Positions 52,135-60,333 of a DNA stretch of 64,000 nucleotides are shown here, piece after piece (position 1 is the stretch's first letter; each line of letters starts with the position of its first letter). The notes beneath the pieces were generated by a model, which worked only from the letters and a program-made list of their open reading frames with translations, was not told the origin of the DNA and ran no database searches. Location: NCBI GenBank assembly GCA_964574815.1, contig CAZNPL010000005.1, positions 1 through 64,000 on the forward strand. Reading direction: 5' to 3'. Position numbers and translations under genes: made by a program. This DNA comes from CAZNPL01 sp964574815. Its GTDB lineage: Bacteria > Planctomycetota > Phycisphaerae > UBA1845.

Positions 52135-52743
52135 TTACTTCTGCTTCTCGCCTCGCTGCTTGAGGGCATCGAGTTCGGCTCTGAGGCCGGCGATTTTGTC
52201 GAGCTCCTTGCGATGTTCGGCCTCCGCCTCGGCCTCGATCATCCGGTCGACCTCGTCGTCGGTGATGACCTCGCTGTCGGCTCTCACCTCGCTGCTATCG
52301 GTGGCCATCTCTTCGATCGAGTCGAGGAACATGTCCATCCGCTCGTCCATGGTTTCGGCCTGGAGCATCGCCTTTTCCCAGTCGCCCTGGGTCTTGACCA
52401 GGTCGGTCTCGCCGAAGAGGCGGCCGATTTCGGTGGCCATCAGCCCCATGCCCTTGGCGAAGTCGGCGGAGGCCTCGGCCTGCCGCTTGATGAGCAGGGC
52501 GTTCTTTACCGTGAGCAACTGCCTTTCGAGCATGCGCTTGATGGCGGCGGTTTTCTTGAGCGAGCTGCGGATGAACTTGTACTGCTGCTCGTCGCCGATC
52601 CGCTTGGCGTGCTGGGCGTGCCGGATGAACTCTTCGGAGAACTTTCCCTGCTCGCGGATGGCTTTCTCGATCCTCCGGATGCCCTGGCGGATCTTGATGT
52701 CGCGTTCGATGCGTCGCTCGTCGGATGATTTAAAGAGGCCCAT
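52135..52743 (-). CDS. Snf7/ESCRT-III-like helical protein
   Basis: A 202-residue all-helical protein resembling ESCRT-III/Snf7 more than typical PspA. Basic, amphipathic N-terminus (GLFKSSDERRIERDIKIRQG), helices to about 95, then FAKGMGLMATEIGRLFGET and EKAMLQAETMDERMDMFLD, matching the KGMgqm...E.q.ekMdm core of CHMP2-like proteins, and an acidic linker (VITDDEVDRMIEAEAEA). The C-terminal GLRAELDALKQRG resembles MIM1 (L187xxE L191xxL194K195; the usual Arg is Glu), the peptide bound by MIT domains. Adjacent genes are PspC and, two genes on, the MIT-AAA ATPase. A membrane-remodelling filament is the inferred role. Confidence 0.7.
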   Translation of the reverse strand: MGLFKSSDERRIERDIKIRQGIRRIEKAIREQGKFSEEFIRHAQHAKRIGDEQQYKFIRSSLKKTAAIKRMLERQLLTVKNALLIKRQAEASADFAKGMGLMATEIGRLFGETDLVKTQGDWEKAMLQAETMDERMDMFLDSIEEMATDSSEVRADSEVITDDEVDRMIEAEAEAEHRKELDKIAGLRAELDALKQRGEKQK

Positions 52744-52770
52744 GGGCGACTCCAGCCGGTCGTTCGGTCA

Positions 52771-52977
52771 TCAGTAGTACTCTCGTTCGGGAATGACGAT
52801 CCACAGGATGATGTAGACGAGAAAGCCGGGAAAGCCGGCCGAGAGCACCGACAGCAGGACGTAGCCGACGCGGACGAGCGTGGGGTCCCAGCCGAAGTAC
52901 TCGGCGAAACCGCCGCATACTCCGGCGATCATGCGATTGGCCAGCGATCGGCGCAATGGGCGAGGATGCGGATGCAC
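52771..52977 (-). CDS. pspC: PspC domain protein
   Basis: A 68-residue PspC, an inner-membrane protein of the phage shock response that senses envelope stress with PspB and PspA. The family core is complete: RMIAGVCGGFAEYFGWDPTL then VRVGYVLLSVLSAG, and a hydrophobic helix FLVYIILWIVIPE. It lies 27 bases before the Snf7-like gene and 6 bases after the coiled-coil gene, so in one operon. No PspF or PspB is in the window. Confidence 0.93.
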   Translation of the reverse strand: MHPHPRPLRRSLANRMIAGVCGGFAEYFGWDPTLVRVGYVLLSVLSAGFPGFLVYIILWIVIPEREYY

Positions 52978-52983
52978 GTCGCC

Positions 52984-53601
52984 TTACTCCTCTGCCGCGG
53001 CCTGCCGCTCGCGCACGCGCCGGTCGGCTTCGTCGAAGGCCTCGCCGTCATCGCCGATGACGCCGTGATCCATTTTGTCCCAGACGTCCATGACGGTGGA
53101 GCCGCTCTCGGAGACCGTCGCGGCGCCTTCGTCCACCTCCGCGCCGATGCGCAGCACCTCGTCCAGCCGTTCCTGATAGACCTCGGTTTTGACCGCGTCG
53201 TTCTCGATCAGCTTGGTCATCTTGAGGATGTCCGCCTCCGAGACCATGCCCAGCTTTCCGCCGGTGCTGCGGGCGCGATCCGCGTTTTCGCGAAGCATCC
53301 TCAGCCGCGAGACGGTCAGCATCTCCTTGCTACGGATGTTGAGCTGCCGCGCGAGCATGAGCTGCTCGGTGGTCTTGAGCTCGAATTCCTGGGCCAGCAC
53401 GCGTCGGACTTCGGGGGTTTTTTCGTGCGCGCCCTTGTTGAAGATGTCCTGCTTCTCCGCGGCGAGCTTTTTGATGCGGTTCAGAAGACGGGTGCGATCT
53501 TTCTCGAGCATGAGCTCCTTGCGCCGCAGTTCGGAGCGCGTGAGCTGCGATAAGGGCTTCTTTCGGTTGGTCAGCCATTCGATGAGCTGCATGGCGCGCA
53601 T
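52984..53601 (-). CDS. Coiled-coil protein of the ESCRT/Psp-like cluster
   Basis: A 205-residue helical protein. The N-terminus is amphipathic and basic (RAMQLIEWLTNRKKPLSQL), followed by a long coiled coil (about 20-110) and a shorter one to about 160, with an acidic C-terminus. Residues 61-70 read KTPEVRRVLA, nearly the same as KSEVVRRRLA at 328-337 of the next gene upstream, within similarly placed coiled coils, so the two share an origin. It could be a second ESCRT-III/PspA-type subunit; no domain is recognised with certainty. Met1 and Met4 are both possible starts. Confidence 0.65.
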   Translation of the reverse strand: MRAMQLIEWLTNRKKPLSQLTRSELRRKELMLEKDRTRLLNRIKKLAAEKQDIFNKGAHEKTPEVRRVLAQEFELKTTEQLMLARQLNIRSKEMLTVSRLRMLRENADRARSTGGKLGMVSEADILKMTKLIENDAVKTEVYQERLDEVLRIGAEVDEGAATVSESGSTVMDVWDKMDHGVIGDDGEAFDEADRRVRERQAAAEE

Positions 53602-53606
53602 TCGTC

Positions 53607-55061
53607 CTATGAAGCTTCCGCGTCTGCCTGTCGCTTGGGCGGTGTCGATTCCGGTGGCGTCGGATCAGGGCGCTTCGTCGTCTCGGGTTCCTCCCCGGCC
53701 CGCTCCTTCTCCGGCGCGGAGGTTGTCGCCTCAGGTTGCTCGGGCGGAGCCTCCTCCGCCTGCTCGAATTCCTTGAGGATGGCCAGTTCGTTTTCCGTCA
53801 TGGCCGCCTCGGCCGTTCCGGTCTCGAGGCCGCTGACCAGTTCCGCATCCGCGGCCAGGGTCTCGAGCATTTCCTCGGCCTGCACGGCGTTCTCGGTGAG
53901 GTCTTCGGTGTTGGGCAGCTCGGCGACCTTGCCCTGCTCGATCAGCGTCAGGTTGTGGATGTCGGTGCTGAGAATGTCCGTCTGTTTGTTGAGCATGCTG
54001 GCGATCGTGTTCTGCCGGCCGATGTCCTTGCGAAGCTGGCTGAGCTGGCTGGCGAGGCGGCGCCGAACCACTTCGGATTTGGTCGTACGGCCCTGTTCGA
54101 GGAGCTCGGCCTCTTTGGCCTCGAGCTTGGCGATCTCCTCGTAGAGGCGGTCTTTCCTGGCGGCCAGCTTGGCGCGACGCTCGGTCAGGATGTTGATTTT
54201 CTCGGCCTCGTCGCCCTCGCGCGCGAAGAGCTGGCGAATGCGATCCACAACACTCATGGAAGTCCTTCCTTTCGTCGCAGCCGCGGCGCCGCGATACAGC
54301 AGTACATTGTTCGATTCGCGCGTGACGCGCAGCTCCGGGTGTTCGCGGGCGACCCTTTCCATCGCATCGGCGACGAGGGGCACGGGCAGCGAGAGCCGTT
54401 CCGCCAGCGAGGCGGCCGACATGCTCCCGGTCAGCAGCTCAACGCGGCGGTTCTCGATTTCCTCCCGGACCCGCTCGATCTTATCGTGGTCCTTCTCGGG
54501 GTCGAACAGTGCCACGACCGTCGGGGGCAGATTGCCTTCCGGGCTGGTGACATTCCAGCCGCCGCCGTCCTGGGGCTGCGCAAGCACCAGCGTGACGTTG
54601 GGCAGATCGGGCTTGGCCCGCAGTGCTTCCGGGGTGAATCCCGAGGGGGCGCACACACCGATCAGGTGCGGCACCGATGCGTCGGTCACGAGTTCTCGGA
54701 TGTGCGCCATCAATTCAGGAAGATCGATCGGTTCGCCGGGTTCTCCGGCGGGGTCCGCCACCTTTTCGAGGGGGCAAATCACGGACGCCATGGCCACGCC
54801 GGTTGGTTTTTTCCCGAACAACCACCTGCGGCGGTAGCCGTGCACGGCCACGGTGCGGTTGTGGGGGAGCTCTTTCAGGCGATTGCGGTCGTAGTTGCGG
54901 TGTTGGGCCATCAGGGCGCGAAGGCGATCGCTCTGGTCAAAGCGTACCGTACGCCAGCCCGATCCCTGCAGATGAACGCCCTTGGCGGCTTCGAGGTTGT
55001 CCTCGACGCCTGCAAGGTACGCCGACTCCGCTTTCAGCATGTCACGGGCGCTCTTGCTCAT
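53607..55061 (-). CDS. Large coiled-coil protein with winged-helix-like segment
   Basis: A 484-residue protein. Residues 1-190 are a mixed domain I do not recognise (WRTVRFDQSDRLRALMAQHR, SVPHLIGVCAPSGFTPEAL). Residues about 205-258 look like a winged helix (SMSAASLAERLSLPVPLVAD and ERVAREHPELRVTRES). Then a basic amphipathic segment (SVVDRIRQLFA), a coiled coil (285-372) sharing KSEVVRRRLA with the protein encoded downstream, an acidic linker and a Pro/Glu-rich tail. Winged helix plus ESCRT-III-like coiled coil recalls CHMP7 or ESCRT-II/III combinations (analogy only). The ATG touches the preceding TAA. Confidence 0.6.
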   Translation of the reverse strand: MSKSARDMLKAESAYLAGVEDNLEAAKGVHLQGSGWRTVRFDQSDRLRALMAQHRNYDRNRLKELPHNRTVAVHGYRRRWLFGKKPTGVAMASVICPLEKVADPAGEPGEPIDLPELMAHIRELVTDASVPHLIGVCAPSGFTPEALRAKPDLPNVTLVLAQPQDGGGWNVTSPEGNLPPTVVALFDPEKDHDKIERVREEIENRRVELLTGSMSAASLAERLSLPVPLVADAMERVAREHPELRVTRESNNVLLYRGAAAATKGRTSMSVVDRIRQLFAREGDEAEKINILTERRAKLAARKDRLYEEIAKLEAKEAELLEQGRTTKSEVVRRRLASQLSQLRKDIGRQNTIASMLNKQTDILSTDIHNLTLIEQGKVAELPNTEDLTENAVQAEEMLETLAADAELVSGLETGTAEAAMTENELAILKEFEQAEEAPPEQPEATTSAPEKERAGEEPETTKRPDPTPPESTPPKRQADAEAS

Positions 55062-55355
55062 TTAAAGCCGCGCTCCACATCGTGCGCAGAAAACCGCTTC
55101 GGGCGGATTCGACCGGCCACAAAGCCGCCGCCGGCAAGCCCTTCCGCGGTGATAGCTCTTGAGGCCCCCGGCCGAGCGGGCAGCCCGGCAACGCGTCGTG
55201 CCGGCATTGTCGGCCATATCGTCGCCCCTCGCCCAGCCGGCCACCTCCGTCAGCAGTCTCGCCACGCAGAAGAGCATCCCGAACAGAACGACGAATCCGA
55301 AAGTGCCGGCCAGCAAGGCCACCAAGAACGAAACCACTCCGAGCCCGCACGCCAC
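55062..55355 (-). CDS. Small membrane protein with partial zinc ribbon
   Basis: A 97-residue protein: a long hydrophobic N-terminus (VVSFLVALLAGTFGFVVLFG) with space for one or two helices, a short basic linker and a C-terminal Cys-rich end (CRRRLCGRSNPPEAVFCARCGARL split at Arg: CGRSNPPEAVFCARCG) of zinc-ribbon type. The start is GTG at 55355 with GGGAGG 8 bases before. It lies between the kinase and the large coiled-coil gene. Confidence 0.65.
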   Translation of the reverse strand: MACGLGVVSFLVALLAGTFGFVVLFGMLFCVARLLTEVAGWARGDDMADNAGTTRCRAARSAGGLKSYHRGRACRRRLCGRSNPPEAVFCARCGARL

Positions 55356-55371
55356 AGAGACACCCTCCCAC

Positions 55372-56394
55372 TTATCCGGCCTGGGCTCGTCTCAAGTCGG
55401 CTCCGCAGAAAATGCAGAACCGGTCCGCCGCATCCACGTACCCGCCACACGAATAGCACCTGGGTACGGATTCGACCAACTGCCGTCCGCAATGGATGCA
55501 GTAATTGTCATCGACGCGGACCACGCCGTGGCACGAAGGACATTGCCGCTGCCCGACGGCCGGCGTCGCCTCCGTTGGGCCTGTGGCGCTGATGGCGGTC
55601 AGCATCTCCTTTGCCGTTGCGAAACGGCGTTCTCGGCGCGCGTAGCAGCGTTTGAACGCTTCGTCAAGCGCTTGCGGGATGTCGGGGCGTACGGCCCTGG
55701 GCGTTTCGGCCCCCTGAGGCCGTTCGCCACAGAGCATCTCGAACAGCACGATGCCGCACGAGTAGAGGTCGCTGCGCCCGTCAAGCTCGGCACCTTCCAT
55801 CTGCTCGGGCGACATGTAGGCTACCGTGCCCGAAAAGCCAGCGTCCGGCCGGTCGAAGCATTCCGCCGACTGCATAACCGAGTGCATGGTCACACCGCCG
55901 GCTCGTCCCAGTCCGAAATCCGTCACTTTCACCGACTGGGGCGTCACTTGCTCCACCTGGTCCACGCGCTGTGCCAGCAGGATGTTGGCAGGCTTGATGT
56001 CGCGGTGAATGACGCCGGCCTCATGGGCAACTGCCAGCGCGGACAGAAGACCCTCCATGACAGCCTTGACCGCAGGGACGGGCATGCCGCCGGGGTGGCC
56101 GTTGATGAAGCTTCGTAATGAATCGCCACGCACGAACTCCATGACGAGATAGGGCGGGTCGGCGTAGGGGTCCAGGTCGATCGCCCGCACGATGTTCGGG
56201 TGCCGCAGGCCGTGGATCGTCACACCCTCGCGTCGGAGGTTTTGAACGTACTGTGGGTCGGTCGGTATCTTGACGGCTACAACGTCATTGAACATGTGGT
56301 GGTGCGCCCGCCACACCTGCCCGAAAGTGCCCGTTCCAACCGGCTCATCGAGCACGTAGTTGCTAATGCGGTCACCCGGTTGTGGAGCCGGCAT
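55372..56394 (-). CDS. Ser/Thr protein kinase with two zinc ribbons
   Basis: A 340-residue Hanks-type kinase. Gly loop PVGTGTFGQVWRAHH, Lys in VVAVKIP, the catalytic loop HRDIKPANILL, DFGLGR and an activation segment ending AYMSPEQ are all intact. Two zinc ribbons end the protein (CPSCHGVVRVDDNYCIHCG and CYSCGGYVDAADRFCIFCG), with no transmembrane helix. ATG 56394 is chosen, with GGAGG 8 bases before. Being in the ESCRT/Psp-like operon, it may regulate it by phosphorylation (inference). Confidence 0.92.
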   Translation of the reverse strand: MPAPQPGDRISNYVLDEPVGTGTFGQVWRAHHHMFNDVVAVKIPTDPQYVQNLRREGVTIHGLRHPNIVRAIDLDPYADPPYLVMEFVRGDSLRSFINGHPGGMPVPAVKAVMEGLLSALAVAHEAGVIHRDIKPANILLAQRVDQVEQVTPQSVKVTDFGLGRAGGVTMHSVMQSAECFDRPDAGFSGTVAYMSPEQMEGAELDGRSDLYSCGIVLFEMLCGERPQGAETPRAVRPDIPQALDEAFKRCYARRERRFATAKEMLTAISATGPTEATPAVGQRQCPSCHGVVRVDDNYCIHCGRQLVESVPRCYSCGGYVDAADRFCIFCGADLRRAQAG

Positions 56395-56546
56395 CGCTTG
56401 CACCTCCTAAACGAGCTGGAGCTGAGGCGTTCTCATCCTGGCCCGCCGCGTGCGCGGTGAGCTTCCCGACGCCTATGACCCGGCACGCACGGCTGAACGC
56501 TCACGGCGATCGACGGGACGGCAGTGTCCAGTGCGGGGCCGCGAAG

Positions 56547-56951
56547 CTAAAGCGACTCCTCGAACCGCTCTGCCAAGAAATCGCAGACCAGAAAATTATA
56601 AACAGCCGCCGTAAGGAAACCAAGCACAAGTACGACCCACGTCAGCGTACCGCTGACGCTCCAGCCAGCCAGCCACATCGCCACCAGAACGTCAACGACG
56701 AGGTAGCCGACCAGCATGGCCGCCGCCGCCCGGTTCGATTCCAGCTTCACGACCTTTCCAGGCACGAAGAACGTCGCCCACGGGAATACGACCACGAAGC
56801 CAAGCCACGCCAGCACACCCTTCAGAGTGGCCCACAGGGCCTTCGCCGCCTCCGGGTTATTCCAGAACCAGATCAACGACGCGCCCGTGCCCACCACGAG
56901 AATCGCGGTGAGCGTCTTTCCTCCGACATACTTGGCCAATGCAGCCCACAT
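56547..56951 (-). CDS. Four-helix membrane protein
   Basis: A 134-residue membrane protein with four hydrophobic segments (TLTAILVVGTGASLIWFW, WLGFVVVFPWATFFV, AAAAMLVGYLVVDVLVAMWL, TWVVLVLGFLTAAVYNFLV) and a charged C-terminus (DFLAERFEESL). No family recognised. GGAGG is 13 bases before the ATG, longer than usual. 152 bases upstream of the kinase on the same strand, so it may be the first gene of the ESCRT/Psp-like cluster. Confidence 0.6.
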   Translation of the reverse strand: MWAALAKYVGGKTLTAILVVGTGASLIWFWNNPEAAKALWATLKGVLAWLGFVVVFPWATFFVPGKVVKLESNRAAAAMLVGYLVVDVLVAMWLAGWSVSGTLTWVVLVLGFLTAAVYNFLVCDFLAERFEESL

Positions 56952-57099
56952 AGCAGCGTCAAGTCCTCCGTGATCAGTTTAGCATGCAGGGGTGGAGTCC
57001 GCGATTACAAAGACCGTCGCAGGCTCGAATGCCTGGTCGCCGGGCGCGCACATCCGGACTGATGCCCCTTCCAGAGGTGTATTCGCGTTGCGAGGGCAA

Positions 57100-58503
57100 T
57101 TATTGACCAACCGGGGTTCCATGTACGATCCGGTTCTTGCCGAGGGACTTCGCTTCGTACAAGGCGCGGTCGGCCGCTCGGATGAACTGGTCATCGGTGG
57201 AGGCATTGCATTCGGTGATGCTGGCGATGCCCACACTCAGGCTGATTCTGATGTGTGGGTATTTTGCACGGCACTCGGCGTGGAAATGATCGATGATCCG
57301 GCCGGCCAGCGTCTGCGCCTGGGATGCATCGGAATGCGGCATAAGGATCATGAACTCGTCGCCTCCGTAGCGGGCGGCGACATCCGCGGCACGAAGCTGG
57401 CGGGATATAGTCCGGGCCGCCAGCATCAACAGCTCGTCCCCAACCTGGTGTCCATACGAATCATTGACCGTTTTGAAGTCGTCCATGTCCGTCATCAGGA
57501 GCGACAGCTCGGTTCCGTATCGTTTCGCTTCCGAGAGGCGGCGGACGAGCGTCTCACTGAAGTGGCGGCGATTGTAGAGGCCGGTCAATGGCTCGCGCGA
57601 GGCGAGCTCGCGAAGCTGTGCGGTTCGCTCCATCACCCGCTCTTCCAGCTCGTTGTTCAGGGTGAGGATTTCGCCGTGCTTCCGCGCGATCTCCTCGGCC
57701 ATGTCATTGAGGCTTGCGGCCAACACGCCGATCTCGTCGGAACGCCGCACGCGGCTGCGGGCGCGCAGGTCTCCGGCCGAGAACCGCCGCGCCATATCGG
57801 ACATTTCGTTGAGTGGGGCGACGATTCGACGAACGAGGAAGAAACCGGTTGGAATCGAGAGAAGAACAACCGCGATTCCGATGCCGATCACCAAGTCGAC
57901 GGCGGCCTGGAATTCGTTGACCGTGCGGGCCCGGTCCACCCCAAGCTGTACGTAGCCGAGCAAACGGGGCGACGCATAGGCGTCGACGTCGCGGTTCGGG
58001 GAGTGGGATGTGATGGGGTAACAGACCTGAAGGATCGTACCGGCACCGCCGGGCAGCATCACGTTTCTCGGTGTGCCTACAAGCGTGCCCGCCGTCTCCC
58101 AACGTGCGGACGCATCGCGCTCGGCGAACACCGGGGCGCCGGCAGCGACGATCAGGTTGCCCGACTCGTCCGTTACCTGGACGGCCAGAAGCGGACTTGT
58201 TTCAACGAGTTCGCTCAGGATGTGCCTCAACCGATCGATGTCTCCGCGATGGAGTTCGTCGGCGGAGAATCGAGCGATGAGTTCGGCTCGGAGCAGCACT
58301 TCCTCCGATACGAGCCGGTTGGTGAGCCGCCAGGCCGCCTCTACCGCCAAGCTACATAGGGACGCGGCGATCAGGACCAGCAGGGCGACCACGAGTACTG
58401 TGGCTTTGGTCTGAAGCCCGAGGACAGTAGCCCGCAACTCTTCGAGCCGTCGGCGCGCCCCTCCACCTGACATTTTCCCTGGATTGGTCACGGTGGCGTC
58501 CAT
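57100..58503 (-). CDS. HAMP-GGDEF diguanylate cyclase
   Basis: A membrane diguanylate cyclase of about 467 residues. An N-terminal helix (TVLVVALLVLIAASLCSLAV) and a second at about 225 flank a periplasmic sensor; then HAMP (RRIVAPLNEMSDMARRFSAG), a coiled coil and a GGDEF domain with REPLTGLYNRRHF, MDDFKTVNDSYGHQVGD and the active-site motif YGGDEF. It should make c-di-GMP. An RxxD inhibitory site is not evident. Start uncertain: ATG 58503 is used; TTG 58578 and ATG 58473 are alternatives. Confidence 0.88.
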   Translation of the reverse strand: MDATVTNPGKMSGGGARRRLEELRATVLGLQTKATVLVVALLVLIAASLCSLAVEAAWRLTNRLVSEEVLLRAELIARFSADELHRGDIDRLRHILSELVETSPLLAVQVTDESGNLIVAAGAPVFAERDASARWETAGTLVGTPRNVMLPGGAGTILQVCYPITSHSPNRDVDAYASPRLLGYVQLGVDRARTVNEFQAAVDLVIGIGIAVVLLSIPTGFFLVRRIVAPLNEMSDMARRFSAGDLRARSRVRRSDEIGVLAASLNDMAEEIARKHGEILTLNNELEERVMERTAQLRELASREPLTGLYNRRHFSETLVRRLSEAKRYGTELSLLMTDMDDFKTVNDSYGHQVGDELLMLAARTISRQLRAADVAARYGGDEFMILMPHSDASQAQTLAGRIIDHFHAECRAKYPHIRISLSVGIASITECNASTDDQFIRAADRALYEAKSLGKNRIVHGTPVGQ

Positions 58504-58831
58504 TTCCTCGCGGGTGCGATAGCCCGGGGCGGCTTCCAGATCGAGCGTCCATGGCCTCGCGAAATGTGCATCGTCCAATATTCGTCGGGGGCGCTGACTT
58601 GTTCATCGGCAGCGAGTGATAGTGACTACTGCCGGATGGACGCACGACTTGAAAGCTGTTCGGCGGACAGGAGCTAGGGTACGCATGGCGCCGCCGAATT
58701 GTTTCAGCATAGCTTTAATCTCGGGCGAGCGGAGGAGTGTAAGTCAGCGGGCACGAAGGCGGTTGAATGTGATGCCCGGTCTTGAGGATTGTCCAGGGAG
58801 CAGGCGGCACAACCTTTTGTCAAGTTGCTGC

Positions 58832-59893
58832 TTACTGGATCCGTGGCACGTCCGAAGGTGCCGATTCCGTGTGGCCCGACGCATCTTCGCCCCGGGCGGT
58901 GACCTCGACATCGGTGGGAATGCCTGCGCGTTCGCGGAGCGGCCCCAGCCGCTCCCTGATCTCGGCGGCCATCCGGGAATTCGGGAACTCCTCGATGATC
59001 TGCAAGCCCGTGGCCAGGGCATCCCGCCAGCGCCGCTCTTTCACGGCGAACTGAAACTGGATTCCAAGCTGGGACAGACGCTCCTTGAACAGCTCCCGGG
59101 CGGCGGATTCGGCCGAGCGAGCCTCTTCAGGTGTGAGGTATTGATCCAGCTCTCGAAGCAGCTCGATGCCTCGCTCCATATTGCCCTCACTCACGGCCTT
59201 ATTCCACTCGGCTACGAGGGAACTCTTGTACTCGTCCTTTCGCCGAACCAGCAATTCCCGCAGTTCTTTGACCCGCTGTTCAACGGGCATGAGTTTCTCG
59301 AGCCGGTCGATCTCATGCGCGGCCTGTTGCCATTGTTGTGAATCCAGGAGCCGACCGACGTGCTCGATCGCCAGGGCCAGCTTTTTCTTGAAGGCGTCTA
59401 CGCACTGATCGCGGGTTTCAGCACGGAGACGTTCGGCCTCATGCTTGTAGCCCGGGTACGTTTCGAGGGTATCGATCAGTCGAAACACGGCCTCGAAGTC
59501 CTCTTTCCGAATTTCTTCGTGGATTCCGTTGCGCAGCGCCTCCCATTCGGCGGAGCGGTGCGCGATGGACTTTGCGGAATCAGAGAGGAACGTGTTCCGA
59601 TCGATGGACGCCAGTGCGCGGTGTAAAGCGCCGATACTCTCGTGCAGTTCGTGCAGGATGTTGTAAGCGCGCGACGTGTTCGCCTCGATCTTTAGCGCGA
59701 GGCGCAGCATGACAAATGCGGTCAGGGCGGCGCCGATGATCGCACCCCCTGCGGCAACATACCCGGCCCAGGACGGCTGCTCCGTTTGGAGAAACCCATA
59801 GACGACCAGGACGGCGCCGCCGCCCACTCCCACGGCGGTGACGACGTTTCCCAGGTGCCTCAATCGTGAAAAGCGTAGAGGTGCCGAGTACAT
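58832..59893 (-). CDS. Membrane-anchored helical/TPR-like protein
   Basis: A 353-residue protein with two N-terminal transmembrane helices (about 16-35 and 44-62: VVTAVGVGGGAVLVVYGFL, AGYVAAGGAIIGAALTAFVM) and a long helical cytoplasmic part with TPR-like elements (WRDALATGLQIIEEFPNSRM). No catalytic motif or family name. ATG 59893 is chosen because the first helix begins shortly after it. Confidence 0.65.
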   Translation of the reverse strand: MYSAPLRFSRLRHLGNVVTAVGVGGGAVLVVYGFLQTEQPSWAGYVAAGGAIIGAALTAFVMLRLALKIEANTSRAYNILHELHESIGALHRALASIDRNTFLSDSAKSIAHRSAEWEALRNGIHEEIRKEDFEAVFRLIDTLETYPGYKHEAERLRAETRDQCVDAFKKKLALAIEHVGRLLDSQQWQQAAHEIDRLEKLMPVEQRVKELRELLVRRKDEYKSSLVAEWNKAVSEGNMERGIELLRELDQYLTPEEARSAESAARELFKERLSQLGIQFQFAVKERRWRDALATGLQIIEEFPNSRMAAEIRERLGPLRERAGIPTDVEVTARGEDASGHTESAPSDVPRIQ

Positions 59894-60002
59894 GGTTCCG
59901 GATCTCTGCCTGACGACCGCGACCGTACAGCCTCGCACGGCAATTTAGGGCCGTCCAAAGGACGGGTCAACCTGAGTTTCCTGCGTGCGGGTGCTTGTCG
60001 TC

Positions 60003-60239
60003 TCATGCAGCTGGTTGTTGAGACCCTCCGGAGGCCGAATTGCCGGAGGGAGCGTCAACGGGTTGCACGGTCTGGATGCTTTTCTCTTCCAGGCTTCGCC
60101 TTCTCCGGCGTTCCCATGCCGCCTTTTTCGCCGCCAGACGGCGTTCGGCCGCTTCGAGGTCGCCCGACACGATGGTCAGGAACACCAGCGAGGCGAAACC
60201 GGCGAGACCGAACTGGCTGACCCAAGCCCACTTGGTCAT
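60003..60239 (-). CDS. Small membrane protein with basic tail
   Basis: A 78-residue protein with one transmembrane helix (FGLAGFASLVFLTIVSG), a basic amphipathic helix (AAERRLAAKKAAWERRRRRS) and a Ser/Gly-rich tail. The ATG at 60239 has AGGG 10 bases before. It lies 94 bases after ilvE. No function recognised. Confidence 0.5.
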   Translation of the reverse strand: MTKWAWVSQFGLAGFASLVFLTIVSGDLEAAERRLAAKKAAWERRRRRSLEEKSIQTVQPVDAPSGNSASGGSQQPAA

Positions 60240-60333
60240 GGTGCATCATCCCTGCCGACGGTTTCTCGTCGTATCGGCAGGCCACGTCGGCCGCATTCGT
60301 TTGTCCCGGCAGCTCTTCTCGCTGAGGAGACCT

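Noticed and set aside
53736..55592. A 618-codon open frame on the plus strand across the coiled-coil and kinase genes
   Set aside because: It crosses several well-supported minus-strand genes and is rich in His/Arg/Leu as expected from antisense of Glu/Arg-rich coiled coil codons.
56547..56951. PspB-like role for the four-helix protein
   Set aside because: PspB is a single-helix protein of about 75 residues; this has four helices and no PspB motif.
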